Shown here one piece after another: positions 1 through 12,586 of a stretch of 64,000 bases of DNA. Location: contig OZ023262.1 of assembly GCA_964006375.1 (NCBI GenBank), forward strand, positions 91,399,654-91,463,653, in the 5' to 3' direction. Under the pieces are notes generated by a model. That model searched no databases and was not told where the DNA came from. It worked only from the letters and a program-made list of their open reading frames with translations. Position 1 is the stretch's first letter. The number at the start of each line of letters is the position of its first letter. Source of the stretch: Tillus elongatus. Its lineage: Eukaryota; Arthropoda; Insecta; Coleoptera; Cleridae. The translations under genes were made by a program, and so were the position numbers.

Positions 1-205
1 TAATATGTAATAGATTTTGTTCCCCACAAATATTTTGGTATTGCTTTGCTTCCTTGACCGCCAGAGTGACAAAATAAAAAAAATAAATGCCTATATCTTT
101 CAACCTAGAGATCTAAATTTTGATAGATATTATACTTTTAATAAAATTCACACAGAAACCGGCATATTACATTTAGTTGTCATACCTTTCTTACTTTCAG
201 AGACG

Positions 206-207
<2 letters not shown>

Positions 208-281
<74 letters not shown>
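208..281. repeat. (TA)n microsatellite
   Basis: Pure TA dinucleotide tract of about 37 units. It is one of about twenty such tracts in the window. Long tyrosine-isoleucine reading frames through it are artefacts of the repeat. Confidence 0.98.
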
Positions 282-284
<3 letters not shown>

Positions 285-789
285 TTAAAGTTACAAATCT
301 CCACGTCCGTGTTAACTGTGAAACGGTTTTACCAACAAGAAGTCTTAAAAGTCTTTATCTTTCAAATGGTGTTTTTTTCAACAAAAAGCCACTAAACAAA
401 AATTGAGTCAAAGACAAAAAAAGGAAACAAATTTGAAAGAAAAGTCCCAGCGCTAACGAAGCTTGGGAAACAAGGTATAATCACAGGAAGATAACTCATG
501 ATGGTCTCCAGTTATTTATTCGTAATATATGTGAGGTGTATTTTAGAGACATTTTGCAACTGGTTTAACAAAGGAGACGAGTAGCATAAATCAAGAACAT
601 TCTAATATATATTTCTTGCAATATTTATCAATGATAAACCGCTTTATACCACTTTTTACGTTTTAAAGATCCAATCTGATATTTACAGAAGAAAAATGAT
701 CTGGCACCAAATATTTTAATATAACCTTTTTTTCTTGTAACATAAAAATCTAAATTTTGGTGTATAGTTTAATTTTTATATTGTAAATC
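282..789. other. AT-rich stretch, nothing recognised
   Basis: No coding signal, RNA gene or repeat family could be recognised. The flank at 1-207 looks the same. Confidence 0.5.
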
Positions 790-984
790 TACCTACTAAA
801 TTTGGTTACCATAGCTTTTTTATTTTTTTGAGATAAGAATTTTTTTCGAAAGAAAACCCATAATTTTCCCGGGAAGCCTGGTTCGATTTTTCTGGCTAAC
901 AAACTTGTCCAAGCCACTTACAAAAGGAAGGTACGTACCAAATTTGATCCAAATCCACCCATCATTTTTTGAGTTTTCGGTGTG

Positions 985-1083
<99 letters not shown>

Positions 1084-1220
1084 AAAATTGAAACTGACCC
1101 CGAATATGGGTTCTAGGGGTCCTAGTTCGAGCACATTTGCAAAAAAAATTTCAAAATTCAAAAGTCGGGATCTCCCCCTTAGTGAATTTTTTCTGCGAAA
1201 ATTCACTAAAACCGGGGCAC
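790..1220 (-). repeat. Dispersed repeat with internal (TA)n (copy 1)
   Basis: The left half (about 830-988) contains the phrases 'CCAAGCCACTTACAAAAGGA' and 'TTTTTTGAGTTTTCGGTGTG'. Then comes (TA)n at 989-1077. The right half begins 'AAAATTGAAACTGACCCC' and ends with 'AAAATTCACTAAAA'. The same left-TA-right order recurs at 49610-50160, 53640-53975 and, split by insertions, at 1760-4200 and 9797-15645. The class is unknown, and no open frame is conserved between copies. Confidence 0.8.
989..1077. repeat. (TA)n microsatellite
   Basis: Pure AT dinucleotide tract at the centre of a dispersed repeat copy. Confidence 0.98.
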
Positions 1221-1759
1221 ATAGATACACTAAAATTTACAGTTTATCATAAATTTATTTTTAATAAAAGTATTTCGCACTGGTAAAAATTGTAAGTGTA
1301 ACCAACATTTGACCAAATAATCCACATTCTCCGACGAAGTCGCAAATTGCGGCTGTTTTAAAGGATATGGATAGTTATGCATAAAGGAACCAACCCACAA
1401 TATTAAAAAGTTTGATTTAACAGCGAAAAGTCAGCCAAAATATGGAATTCTGCTGTAGCACTTGAAATGCTACAGATGCTTAATCCGAAGGTGGTAAACA
1501 GGGTACTAGAGCGGTGACACAAAACCCATTATTATTCCTATGCAGTGGAACAGTTTTGGAACCAAATCAATAATAACCACTTTTTGAATCATATGAAAGA
1601 TATTAAAAATTTGGGACGCAGCAAGTGCGTTATGGTAGCGAATTTTCATTAAATTCAAATTTGAATAAGTCAATTTGCTATCAAGGTAAAACGTTAAATT
1701 AGTGTGTGGTAAAGTCTTTACCAGGGCAACATTCCTACCAAATTTCATCAAAATGACTG
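1221..1759. other. Non-coding stretch with one dispersed end motif
   Basis: No recognised gene. At about 1615-1655 lies one copy of the motif GACGCAGCAAGTGCGTTATG, followed by 'GTAGCGAATTTTCATTAA'. This is the terminal motif of the ~310-bp MITE-like family seen elsewhere in the window. Confidence 0.5.
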
Positions 1760-1892
1760 TTATTTCTCGAGATAAAATTTTTGTTTCATAAAACTTAATT
1801 TTTTTTTACAAAAAACGGCTCTGATCGGGCTGGCTAACAAACTTGTCAGCGGTCTTAACGAACAACATATATGTGCCAAGTTTCGTATCTCT

Positions 1893-1978
<86 letters not shown>
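1760..1978 (-). repeat. Dispersed repeat (copy 2), left half with (TA)n
   Basis: Similar to 830-1077: it has 'CTGGCTAACAAACTTGTC' and then (TA)n at 1896-1978. The right half resumes at 4141-4200 ('ACACAGAACTCCCTACTAGT', like 43881-43900), so the mariner at 1979-4046 inserted into the TA core of this copy. Confidence 0.7.
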
Positions 1979-1981
<3 letters not shown>

Positions 1982-2394
1982 GGTCGCTGATAAGTCTGGA
2001 AACGGTCGATTATCCGGGAAAATATACAAGGTGTCGAAAAAAGTTTTATACAAAAGTTTTTGGGTTCCTCAATGTCTACTAGGCGGTGATAATTTTATTT
2101 ATACAGGGTTGGTCATACAGGCGTGGCACACCAATATTAATTTTTTTAAATGGAACACCCTATATATTATTCGATATTTCAATCCTTCTCTTAATTTTGA
2201 GCAACATTTATGAGAAGCATAATGTACCTAAACTCAATCGTTTCCGGGTAAAAAAATAAATAAAAATAAACGCTACTGTTTTAAAAATCTATTGGATGAA
2301 GAACAAAAATAAATGAAAAGTAGAATATCTCTTGAAAACAATCTGTGAGTGTGAAAAGAACCGGTTGCGATGTTTTTAACATTGTTTGGAATCC
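1979..2394 (+). repeat. Left terminal inverted repeat of DD41D mariner
   Basis: Pairs with 3630-4046 along about 416 bp with few mismatches. Inside it, at 2104, lies a second end-like motif, TACAGGGTTGGTCATACAGG, preceded by TA. This looks like a transposon end within the TIR. Confidence 0.9.
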
Positions 2395-2536
2395 CAAGAT
2401 AAGATAAGATGCCCATAAGAAACGCAGTATTATTCTTTTGTTTTAAAATGTTTCCAGAACAACGAATGTCAAACATTCATTCAGTGTCAACAGTTTTGAA
2501 ACATTAGTAATTTAGTGTCAACAGTTTTTGTGCAAA

Positions 2537-3629
2537 ATGGCAAGTTTAAGTGAAACCGAACGTATCGAAATTTTAATGATGATAGGGTACGGTGATAGAA
2601 CACGAAGTTTTGCTCAAGTGGTGATTATGTTCAATGAGTTGCATCCTGAGCGGGAATCGATCTCCAAATCCACAGTTTCGAAAACTTTGCATCGTTTTCA
2701 CGAAACTGGCGGTATCAAGGATAAACCTAGAACTGGAAGGCCAGTAACCGTTACAAATGAAGAAAATTCTTTGAATGTAATATTGGATGTGGTGGAAAAT
2801 CCGAAAACTTCGGCACAGCAATTGGCTTTAAATCACAATATGAGTCGATATTCAATTCAAAAGATTACGAAGCGGGAAAAGTTCCGTCCATATAAAATTC
2901 ATTTATTGCAAGAACTGAGTGAAGACGATTTTGATCGCAGAATCGAGTTCTGTGAACTTATTATGGAGAAGTTACGCCAAAATTTTAACTTTGCCAACCA
3001 CATTTTGTTTTCCGACGAATCTACATTTTGTTTGAATGGACAAGTCAACCGACACAACTGTAGGTACTGGTCAGACGAAAACCCACATTGGATGGAACAA
3101 ATTCACACCCAAAGACCGCAAAAAGTAAATGTTTGGTGTGCTATTATTGGTGGACATATCATAGGACCTTATTTTATACACGGTAATTTGAACTCTGCTC
3201 GATATTTGACACTTTTGCAAGAATCAATTGTTCCAGACGTAAGTCGATTATTTCCGAACAATAACGACCCAAATCTACCAGCGGAAGAAATATGGTTTCA
3301 GCAGGATGGGGCACCCCCTCATTTTGGAATTGAGGTACGGGAATATCTGAATCAAACCTTTCCTGGCAGATGGATAGGGCGCAGGGGAACTATTGAATGG
3401 CCAGCTAGGTCTCCCGACATGACGCCGCTTGACTTTTTTTGTGGGGTCATGTAAAAAATTTAATTTACCAAAATAGACCGCAGAATATTGAAGAGTTGCA
3501 AGCAAGGATTGTGCATGAAATTAATAACATTCCTCAAAACGCTCTTGTAAATGCAGTGCAATGTTTTGTTAAGCGAATTCATTATTGTCAGGAGGTCAAT
3601 GGAGAACACTTTGAACATCTTATAAAATA

Positions 3630-3630
<1 letters not shown>
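2537..3630 (+). pseudogene. Mariner-type transposase (DD41D), one-base frameshift
   Basis: The transposase would bind the element's ends and catalyse cut-and-paste transposition at TA. I choose the ATG at 2537 (MASLSETERIEIL); the frame open upstream of it has no ATG. The N-terminal ~120 residues hold two helix-turn-helix DNA-binding regions with a GRP-like linker ('PRTGRPVTV'). The catalytic triad lies in 'FSDES', 'QQDGAPPH' and 'SPDMTPLDFF', with 41 residues between the second and third Asp. The frame breaks in a run of seven T at 3434-3440, just after the third Asp, where the sense of the downstream frame requires eight. The downstream frame continues to the stop at 3628-3630, which overlaps the right TIR. 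No other lesion is visible, so the copy is young. It is called a pseudogene because of the frameshift; an assembly homopolymer error is possible. Confidence 0.9.
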
Positions 3631-4143
<513 letters not shown>

Positions 4144-4200
4144 ACAGAACTCCCTACTAGTGAATCTTTCGTTGTAAGAAAAATTCGCTAAAAGGTGGTT

Positions 4201-5689
4201 GGCCTTTGAAAAAAATGTCGATGACGTAAAATTTGAAAGGCAGGAGTGGGAGAAACGTAAATTTTATGCAAAAATTGCAATTTTGAAAACTAGAGTTGAC
4301 GTTTCAGAATATTTCGTCAAAAAACAAATCGCTCAAATTTTAATAAACATATTGCATAATTTTGCCGCTCACTGTACACACACACACACACACACACACA
4401 TATCCCAGGTTAGTAGTGATCTCTAAGTCCTGGTTTTCTAAGGATCGTTTTGCATGTCAGGTGATATGAGGTCATGCCTTATCTTGTTCAAAAACGATAA
4501 AAGTTGTAAAACATGATACATCTACGATATGCAATGAATAATTTTAAACACAAACTAAGTGACTCAAAATACATTTTAAGTTAAAGTAGTTTGATTATTA
4601 AATGTATCTTCTAAATTTCAGAATAGCTATAAAACAGAAACCAAAAAAAAAAGAAGAAAATACTCAAAACAAAATGTGTTTAAACCAAGATTTGTCCCTA
4701 GTCGTTTCATGTTAGATTTTATTGATAAAGCATTCTCCGTTCGAACAGAGATTTACTAGCTCGTTGACCAAAACGCCGAATAAAAACCACGGAGTTAGGT
4801 GTAAATGCTGTCGAGACAGTGTCGAGCGACAGCGGAGGCACTGTTGTGTGGATAATGAATGACAGCCGTCGACCTAACAAATCCCCGACGCTGTTTCGAC
4901 GCTTGCCACATAATTACGCCAGTTGCCCTCTGGGAAGGCATTACCGACCTCTAGGAAAGCTTTAGGTGGGATTGCTCTTGTCAAACACACTTATACTTGA
5001 TGTATCAAACACGACCAGGGCTTTCTCTCTATACTCAAGTAATAAGGATTTACTTTTTTCTTTGGAAAGTGTGCGAATTGGTCTCTGGTGTAAAGCGGAA
5101 AATGTCGATTATCGCCCTCAAATTCTTTTTATTTATTCCTTTCTTTTTTTGTAATGTTTCTTTGAGATATACAAAATTTCCCTAAAATAAAGTGACAAAT
5201 ATAACATCTAATTGAAATGGCAGACTGTTTTACTTACAAAATTTGACAAAATGTATTTATTGTCTTTCGCCTCTTGAGACAGTTAGGAAAACATTTTTAC
5301 ACGTTTTTACAAAACCACAAGATTGGTAGAGTTCACCGAATGTTTTGAATATACTGTCATCTCAGTTTTTTCCTAATTTCCATTATTTCAAATCACATAA
5401 CCAAAAGTCCCTTTTACACATTTCTAAAGGATTTTTTGTGATTACTGCGTGTTGATTTAAACATATTATAAATCATATTTACACCAGATTGTCATTTTCA
5501 GACCAAGTTAGGCTTGTTGTAAAAGGTGCTTAAAACATAAGAAAATAATAGTTTTGTATGATTTTTTGCTGTAGGGTTTGAGAAAAGATGTGGTTTCACC
5601 TTCTAACCGCTGGAACTTGGTAGCTGTAAATGATGATATAAAAACATTTCGCGACGCAACAAGTGTGTTATTCTAGTGAATTTTCATAA

Positions 5690-5691
<2 letters not shown>
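4201..5691. other. Unique AT-rich sequence with a short (CA)n tract
   Basis: A (CA)n tract lies at 4376-4401. Around 4730-4960 the sequence becomes GC-richer and holds a short open stretch with a cysteine-rich peptide (CKCCRDSVERQRRHCC) without an ATG. It could be an exon or chance. Nothing else is recognised. Confidence 0.4.

Positions 5692-5778
<87 letters not shown>
5692..5778. repeat. (TA)n microsatellite
   Basis: Pure AT tract. At 5650-5690 a degenerate MITE end motif (GACGCAACAAGTGTGTTA) precedes it. At about 5840-5905 a piece of the dispersed repeat's right half follows ('TAGAGGTCCTAATTTCGCGC'). Confidence 0.95.
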
Positions 5779-5780
<2 letters not shown>

Positions 5781-5908
5781 TTAATTTTCTTTAGAATTGT
5801 ACACTATTAGTAAGGCATATTAGTAAAATTAATAATTTAATTAAAACAGAACTCAATTATAGGTTTTAGAGGTCCTAATTTCGCGCTCGTTTGAACAATT
5901 TTTTTGTT

Positions 5909-7705
5909 ACCGTCGATAAAGCCTCTGGCCTTGACGAGATCATAGCAATTGTTCTCAAAAAATGCGCACCAGAACTTGCTCCTGTCCTGACTCGTCTGTT
6001 TCACATCTTAGAATAGAGGCAGGAATTGGAAAAGTGCTCAAGTACAACCCGTCCCCAATAAAGGATCCAAGGTGCTTCCTGGCAACTACAGGCCTATTCC
6101 TCTCCTTCCAGTCGTCTCTAAAGTGATGGAAAAGTATATAAACAGCGAATTACTAAAATTTCTTGAGAAACATAGTCTAATCCACGACAGGCAGTATGGA
6201 TTCCGTCAACGCAGATCAACTGTTGACCTCCTTTCCTTTGTCACCCATTCTTAGAACAAGTCTATGGAACTACACGGTGAATCCCAGATTGTCGCTTTAT
6301 ACATATCCAAAGCATTCGATCAGGTCTGGCACGCCGCGCTGCTTAATATACTACCGGCCTATGGCCTACCACCAAAACTTTGTACCTGAGCAACAAATTT
6401 CCTCTCCCACCAGAGCAATTCTGTTGTCGTGGATGGCCATTCCTCTAAACTGTATCCAATTAATGCAGGAGTCCCTCAATGTTCAGCTTTAGCCCCTATT
6501 TTGTTTCTTCTCCACATCAATGACCTCCTCTCTAGCACATTCAACCTAGTTCACAGTTACGCGGATGACAGCACCTTCCACTCAAATATACAATATTCTA
6601 AGCCTGTCTCTTTAGCCCAGTTACATAAGGATCGCAGACTCGTGGAGGGTTCTGTCTCTGTGGATCTCCAAAAATTATTAGACTGGGGAAGTAGAAATCT
6701 TGTACAATTCAACTCCACCAAATCTCAGTCTTGATTTTCTCATAAGAGATACACCAGCACTAGATTCATCACAATGAACAACCAAGTTGTTCAAAGTAAT
6801 AGGTCCTTTTCACTTATTGGCATTTCTGTGGATCGAATTCTTATCACGTTACCTATTGAAAAAATGTGATAGTATTTATAAACGCAGACTGATGGAGGGT
6901 TCTATCTCCGTGGATCTCTAAAAGTATTAGGCTGGGGAAGTAGAAATCTTGTACAATTCAACCCCACCAAATCACAGTCTTGCTTTCTTTCTCATAAGAG
7001 ATACACCAGCCCTAGACCCATCACAAAAAACAACCAAGTTATTTAAAGTAACGAGTCCTTTTCACTTGTTGGGATCTCTGTGGATCGAAATATCAATTGG
7101 CACCAACATGTCACATCAATTGCAGTAGCGGCTGCTAAGAAATTAGGTTTCCTCTTCCGGGTTCGCAAATACTTTTGACCAGCTAATCTCTATACCTTAT
7201 ATACTTTACAAATAAGGCCAAACCTCGAATACTGCTCCCACATCTGGGGTGCCATTGCCGCTTATACACTTGTTATGCTGGACTCCATTCCGAAAAGAGC
7301 TATAAGTCTCATAGGTGACCCTACCCTCACCCAAAGGGTGCCATCCCTTGCCCACCGATGTGCCGTTGGTGACCTATCTCTCTCTTTTATAGATATCTGC
7401 ACGGTCACTGCTCTTTCTTCCATAGTTCCTCCACCTGCTGCCCCCAACAGATCTACCAGGGGAACAGAGCGAATGCACCCTTTTACTGTCCAGGTCACCA
7501 GACTTAGAACATCTTGTTAAGCCCGCAGTTTTGTCCCGAGGACTTGCAAGTTGTGGAATTCCTTGCCAGCACATGTTTTCATTCCCCTCCGAACCTCCAG
7601 ACCATTAAGTCCAGAATTAACAAGTTGCCTCTTTCCTCTTTGTCGACACCCACGGTACGATATTATTTCGGCTGTGAGCCCTCGTGGTGTGTTGTTGAAA
7701 TAAAT
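5909..7705 (+). pseudogene. Non-LTR retrotransposon (CR1/Jockey-like) ORF2 remnant
   Basis: This is the 3' part of a LINE. In successive frames the plus strand shows reverse transcriptase segments: 'KASGLDEI' near the start, 'NYRPIPLLPVVSKVMEK' (about 6083), 'HDRQYGFRQRRST', 'GVPQCSALAPILFLLHIND' and the catalytic 'SYADDSTF' (about 6557). A C-terminal region follows with 'LEYCSHIWGAIAAY' and 'SFVPRTCKLWNSLPA'. The style matches CR1/Jockey-type LINEs of insects. No endonuclease is visible, so the copy is 5'-truncated. It has several frameshifts and stops, and an internal duplication. The 3' end is probably at GTTGAAATAAA near 7700. A second 3' fragment of the same family lies at 40949-41427. 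Confidence 0.85.
6632..7091 (+). repeat. Internal tandem duplication in the LINE
   Basis: The segment at about 6632-6838 ('CGCAGACTCGTGGAGGGTTC' to 'TCTGTGGATCGAA') is repeated at about 6882-7091 with roughly 10% differences. The duplication lies within the part downstream of the YADD box and is one cause of the broken frame. Confidence 0.75.
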
Positions 7706-7919
7706 TTCTATTATCAAAAAATTATTTTAATCTTGTCAGCAATGAACAAACTAAATTTTTTATGAAGTTAGAAAAGTAAAATTTGGTATATCTATCTAGG
7801 TACTCTGGAAATGAAAGTACCTGCCCAATTTTAAACGTGGCATATATTTTTCCTGATTAATCGCCTGGACCATTTCGTTTTAGTCAACCTAATCGAACCG
7901 GTTTTTCCAACAACAACTA
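7706..7919. other. Short AT-rich spacer
   Basis: Nothing recognised between the LINE end and the next dispersed repeat copy. Confidence 0.4.
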
Positions 7920-8796
7920 ATTCTCTATTACTGAATTTTCTTAATAAATTAATAAAAATTCACTAATATTAACAATAAAAAATGTCTCGATAATTTTTAG
8001 CGCTAATTTTCTTAGAAAAAATTCGTTAATGAGGAGACCGCGAGTTTTGAATTAAAAAAATATTTTCTCAAATGAGTGCGAACTAGGCCTCCGTAGAATC
8101 CATATTCGGGTTTAGTTTAAGTTTTTCCCTTTTTACATATATACAGGGTGACGCATTTCTGCGGTAAAGCTCCATATAATTGTTATTATGCAAGATGCGA
8201 GGAAAAATTGTGTACGTTAATTAATTTTAGTTTAGTTTCAGTTTTTCCCTGTTTACATATATACGAGGTGACGCATTTCTGCGGTAAAGCTCCATATAAT
8301 TGTTATTATGCAAGATACGAGGAAAAATTGTATACGTTAATTATGGGGGTCTTGAGTTGCATCTTATAAAATTATTTTGACAATCACAGAGTGGTCTATA
8401 AGTCGCTGGTGATACCAACAATATTTTTTTGAACATTCCTTATTGAGTTATATCGAAATGTGATGTATATTTGTAAAAAAAAATAATTGAGAAGCAATAA
8501 CTGCGTTTTGGTAGCGAATTTTCATTAAATGTTTCAAAAGTCAATAACTCAATTTGCTGGAAACCTAAGGTTCGTCGGCTAGGAAACCACATTTCTTGAA
8601 AATATTTTCAAAAATTTTCGGAAATTTTTTGTACATTTTCAAAGAATAAGTTATTTTTATAAAATATGGTTCATTGTTTTTACTATATAGATTATACCGG
8701 TGACCAAATTGATACCTGCTTGCATTAAAAAAAACATATTTTCTGTCAAAATATTTTTATGTAAATTCACTTCCACAACGCACTTGTCGCGTCCAG
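7920..8796 (+). repeat. Dispersed repeat (copy 3) with MITE-like unit
   Basis: The segment from 'TTAATGAGGAGACCGCGAGT' (about 8025) through 'CCATATTCGGGTTTAG', the 120-bp duplication at 8111-8350 and the block at 8380-8420 matches 14975-15245 and 20815-21020. From 8491 to 8796 it holds a ~306-bp unit bounded by inverted copies of the GACGCAGCAAGTGCGTTATG end motif. That unit is the reverse complement of 48772-49078 and 57287-57599. Confidence 0.75.
8111..8350 (+). repeat. 120-bp tandem duplication
   Basis: The block starting 'TTTAGTTTAAGTTTTTCCCT' at 8111 recurs at 8231 with about 6 differences, so the two units are 120 bp each. The corresponding place in other copies of the dispersed repeat has a single unit (about 15061-15170), so this duplication is private to this copy. 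Confidence 0.85.
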
Positions 8797-9796
8797 ACTT
8801 TTAAATCTTAAACTGGCGTATTTCGGGATTTTTTATGAAAATGTACAATTATGAAAATTCGATACCATAACGCATTTACAGCGTCCAGATTCTTTTAATT
8901 TCTATTGTTTCCTAAAGTTAAAAACTGGATAACTTCACCTCTCTTTACATACAGTACTGTCTACCTATCAGCAGTTTGTCACTTTTAAATGTCTTTAAAT
9001 CGTTTGTATTAAGTACAAGCAATTTCACTTGCCACAGAAGTTCTAGATATTGTTGTTTCACACCATAGAGACTGTTGTCTAGTGAATAACAAGGTGAAGA
9101 AAAAGTCACGGTAATGATTAATTGCCATAATTTGTATCAAAAATTCCACAAATATATCATCCTACATAAATATTCCCGCACGTTGGCAATAACAACGAAC
9201 TTCCCTCAATATATCACCGGCAAAGTTATAATGCGAAAAGAGTGTGTAAGCAGTTGAAACGCTAAAGAGCCAGACAGATTTATGTGCATTGGCAAATAAC
9301 AAACCACTTTAAATAAATGGGGCAGTATTACAAATTACTCTGGGAAACATTTTTCGCATTTGGTCTGTCAACGCAATATGGAACAAAAGAGCAACGGCTG
9401 TCATATGAATTGTGTAATCAGATGCCTTTTACAGCCGGATCGCCGCTTGTTGACAGCTTGACTCATGAGGGTACGAAAATCATAAAAACCGCAGCACATT
9501 TCATTCTGCACACTGCTCATTTCTACTGACACATATTGGCGTATAAGCACCTACTGTGACAGCGGCGCGGCGTCCACATTTTACAAACTTACTCTACTGT
9601 TGTAATTTTCTGGAATGTATTGCTGTTATGCAATGCTGCTGCATTTTCCGGGAAAAACCAAAAGGTCAGAAATAAAGCTTATTTATGAAGCAAATAAATA
9701 TGTTGTTCTCAGAAGTCATTTTTTAAAAGTCTTTGTAGAGAAGTTACTTAAAAAACTGGCTTATAAAAAGACGTGGCTTTTCAACTAAATAATATT
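8797..9796. other. Unique sequence, nothing firm
   Basis: A further inverted MITE end motif lies at about 8855-8895. A 70-codon open frame at 9317-9529 starts with ATG, but it shows no recognisable domain, no signal peptide and no related copy in the window, so I do not call it a gene. Confidence 0.4.
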
Positions 9797-9933
9797 CTAA
9801 ATTGAGCGCAAACTAGGAACACATATCCGGGGTCAGGATCAAACTTTTGCTAAAACATGCTCTATATTTCGTGCCGTTTTAATTAATTTTCTTAGACAAA
9901 TCACTAATGAGGAGATCCGTGTAGCACCGATCT

Positions 9934-10024
<91 letters not shown>
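9797..10024 (+). repeat. Dispersed repeat (copy 4), first half with (TA)n
   Basis: The inverted form of the right half ('GAGCGCAAACTAGG', 'TCACTAATGAGGAGATCC') leads into (TA)n at 9937-10024. The other half continues after the mariner complex at 14362-15640, so the mariner entered the TA core of this copy. Confidence 0.75.
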
Positions 10025-10026
<2 letters not shown>

Positions 10027-10847
10027 TGGCGCATTGAAAACGAAACAGACCGATGTGCGTCCAGATATTTTTTTTAAAGAAACGCTAAAACACGTCAATT
10101 TTAATATTGAGGGGGATATGTTTTGACATAAAACTCAACTTTGTCACATCAACCCCTTAAGGGTGGTGATAACAACCCTTATATTTTAAATAGGGAACAT
10201 GGATCGAGTGTTACAACATTTGAAAGCTCCTTTCTTTCTGAATTCAGCACACTAATTTTCTCGAAGTTTTATCAACTCGTTTAAAAATTATTCACAGTTG
10301 AAGATGCAAAAACGCATTTCACTCATTTCGATAAGAAATGTGATGATAGTCAATGTTTTGTTGGTTTGTAAACAAAAAATTGACTATCAGAACATTTCTA
10401 ATCGGAATGAAAGAAATTTCGTTCATTATTTCAGTTTATCAGTCGGTTTGATACTTGATAGTACCACCGAACATTAATTTCACAATGGTGTATTCTGTAG
10501 AAGAAATAGTTGAAATATTTTCTATTTTTTTCAAAAACGATGACTGTGCCAACCGTACTGCAAATTTGTTTAATGAACGACATCCGAACAGACATGTTAA
10601 CAGAAAATGCATTTTGGAGTTAGTTGCAAAGTTTCGATAAAGTGGTTCAGTAGCCAACAAAAAACGGAATCCTGAACGTGAATTTCCGGTTAGAAATGAG
10701 ACTACTGAGATTGAAGTTTTAGGACAAATTGCTGCAGACCCAACTTTGGGCACGAGAAAACTGACCACTGTGTCAAACATCAAAAGAAGAACTATTCAGC
10801 GAATAGTGAAGCATCATAAATTTCACCCGTATAAAATTCATCTTGTA

Positions 10848-12586
10848 CAGGGTGATTCTTTATAATGTCCCCCCCCCCCCCCTTAAATTTTGTTATTTTA
10901 AGTGTCCCAAACAAATTGAAAGTATGGTTATGTAGGTGCTAAAAAATACTTTTTTTCTACGTATAAAAAATTTGAAAAATGATCAGTATACAGGAAAAAC
11001 CAAAAAGTTCATTTTTTTTAATGGATCACCCTATATATGAATTTATTTTTCGATTCCTCGTAAAATTCTAAGCATAATTTATATAACAGACCGTGTACTT
11101 AAAATGAATAGTTTTTGAAATATTCGCGATTGAAGCGTTATCATCAAATATTTCATTAAAGAACTGTTACAAATCAACAAGTCCTAGGATACCACGCTTT
11201 TAGTTGAAAACAAATAGCTCACAGTGACCTTCTGTCAATATTGTTGTAGTTGTATTGGTTAGTAAGTAAAAATGTACTTAGACAGAGAAAGAAGAATTAT
11301 TATATTAAAACTAATTTAAATTGTCACGCTGCCATTAGACATATGATAGAAGATAATCCCGGTATGCATGTCCCAACTCGAGAAACGTTCACATCTCTAT
11401 ATAGAAAGTTTCAAGAAACGTCAAATTTACAAAGGAGAAAAAGAACTGCTGTGAACGTAGATGAAAATGCAGAATTGAATATTTTACTTGCTATAGAAGA
11501 TAATCCAAACAATTCCATAAGTAACATTTCAAAGACATTACGAGCAACACAACAAAATATTCAGCAAACTTCATACAGTAAAGTCCAAAGAACGTTAAGA
11601 AAATGGAATCTAAAGCCATAACAGATTAAACCCACTACAAAGCTTACCCAAATGCAAAAAGATGATCGGGCGCATTTTGTCAACTGATTCTAGACAGAAT
11701 AAACATAAACAGCAATTTTTTGAAAACAGTTCTATGGACTGACGAGACTACATTTTCTACTAGTGGCCTGTTTAACCGAAAAAATACCAGACAAGTGGCA
11801 AGAGAGAATCCACATTCTTTTAGGGAATTTAAGTTTCTAGGGCGACAACCCGTGAATGTATGGTGTGGTATCCTGGGCAATAGAGTTATCGGTCTGTATT
11901 TTTTTGATACTGTTTTAAATGGAGGCCGCTATTTCGATTTATTGGAAAACGAGTTTGAAGAATATTTAGACAATTTGCCTTTAAATATATTACAAAATAT
12001 AATTTTTCAACAGGATGGAGCACCCCATCACAACATTCGTGCTGTGCGTAATTACGTAAGTGAAAGGTTTCCTGAATGGATCGGAAGAAATGCGCCTATT
12101 AAATGGCCTGCAAACAGCCCCGATTGGACACCTATAGATGCGTTTCTTTGGGGTTATATAAAAAACCGTGTATATGACCACCAAATTGCAAACCTCGATC
12201 ATTTTAAAGATTTGATACGGAATGAAATTATTAGTTTAAATGAAAATAGATTTCTTGATTTGTAACAGTTGTTTTGGTTTGATAAAATTTGTGATGATAA
12301 CGTTTCAAATGCAAATATTTCAAAAACTATTCATTTTAAATATACGGTATGTTATATACATTATGCTTAGAATTTTACGAGGAATCGAAAAATAAATTCA
12401 TATATAGGGTGATCCATTGAAAAAAATGAACTTTTTGGTTTTCCCTGTATACTGATCATTTTTCAAAATCTTTTTATTCGTAGAAAAAAAGTATTTTTCA
12501 GCACCTACATAACCATACTTTCAATTTTTTTGGGACATTTAAAATAACAAAGTTAAAGGGGGGCGACATTATAAATAATCACTCTG
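10848..12586 (+). mobile_element. Nested mariner-type transposon (DD40D)
   Basis: Element of 1,739 bp. Its left end CAGGGTGATTCTTTATAATG and its right end (reverse complement CAGAGTGATTATTTATAATG) abut a TA duplication at 10846-10847 and 12587-12588. The TIRs are about 310 bp (10848-11160 and 12266-12586). Its insertion into the transposase of the surrounding mariner gives a clear order of events. The left TIR carries a C homopolymer at about 10869-10882. The subterminal motif 'AATGGATCACCCTATATAT' resembles one in the TIRs of the element at 1979-4046. Confidence 0.9.
11272..12265 (+). pseudogene. DD40D mariner-type transposase, frameshifted
   Basis: The probable start is the ATG at 11272 (MYLDRERRIIILK). 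A frameshift follows within 20 codons into 'NCHAAIRHMIEDNPGMHVP', a helix-turn-helix region that stays open to the stop at 11621. A second frameshift at about 11690 leads to 'KTVLWTDETTFSTSG' (first Asp), 'WCGILGNRVIG', 'QQDGAPHHN' (second Asp) and 'SPDWTPIDAFLWGY' (third Asp). There are 40 residues between the second and third Asp. The C-terminus ends at the TAA at 12263-12265, directly before the right TIR. Its role was transposition of its own element. At least two frameshifts make it inactive. Confidence 0.87.

Noticed and set aside
208..281. Long Tyr-Ile repeat reading frames at every (TA)n tract
   Set aside because: They arise mechanically from the dinucleotide repeat, occur on both strands, and have no flanking coding signal.
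8111..8350. Possible CRISPR-like direct repeat
   Set aside because: Only two 120-bp units without spacers, in a eukaryotic dispersed repeat.
9317..9529. 70-residue ATG frame as a host gene
   Set aside because: No domain, homologue or splice context visible; length is within chance expectation.
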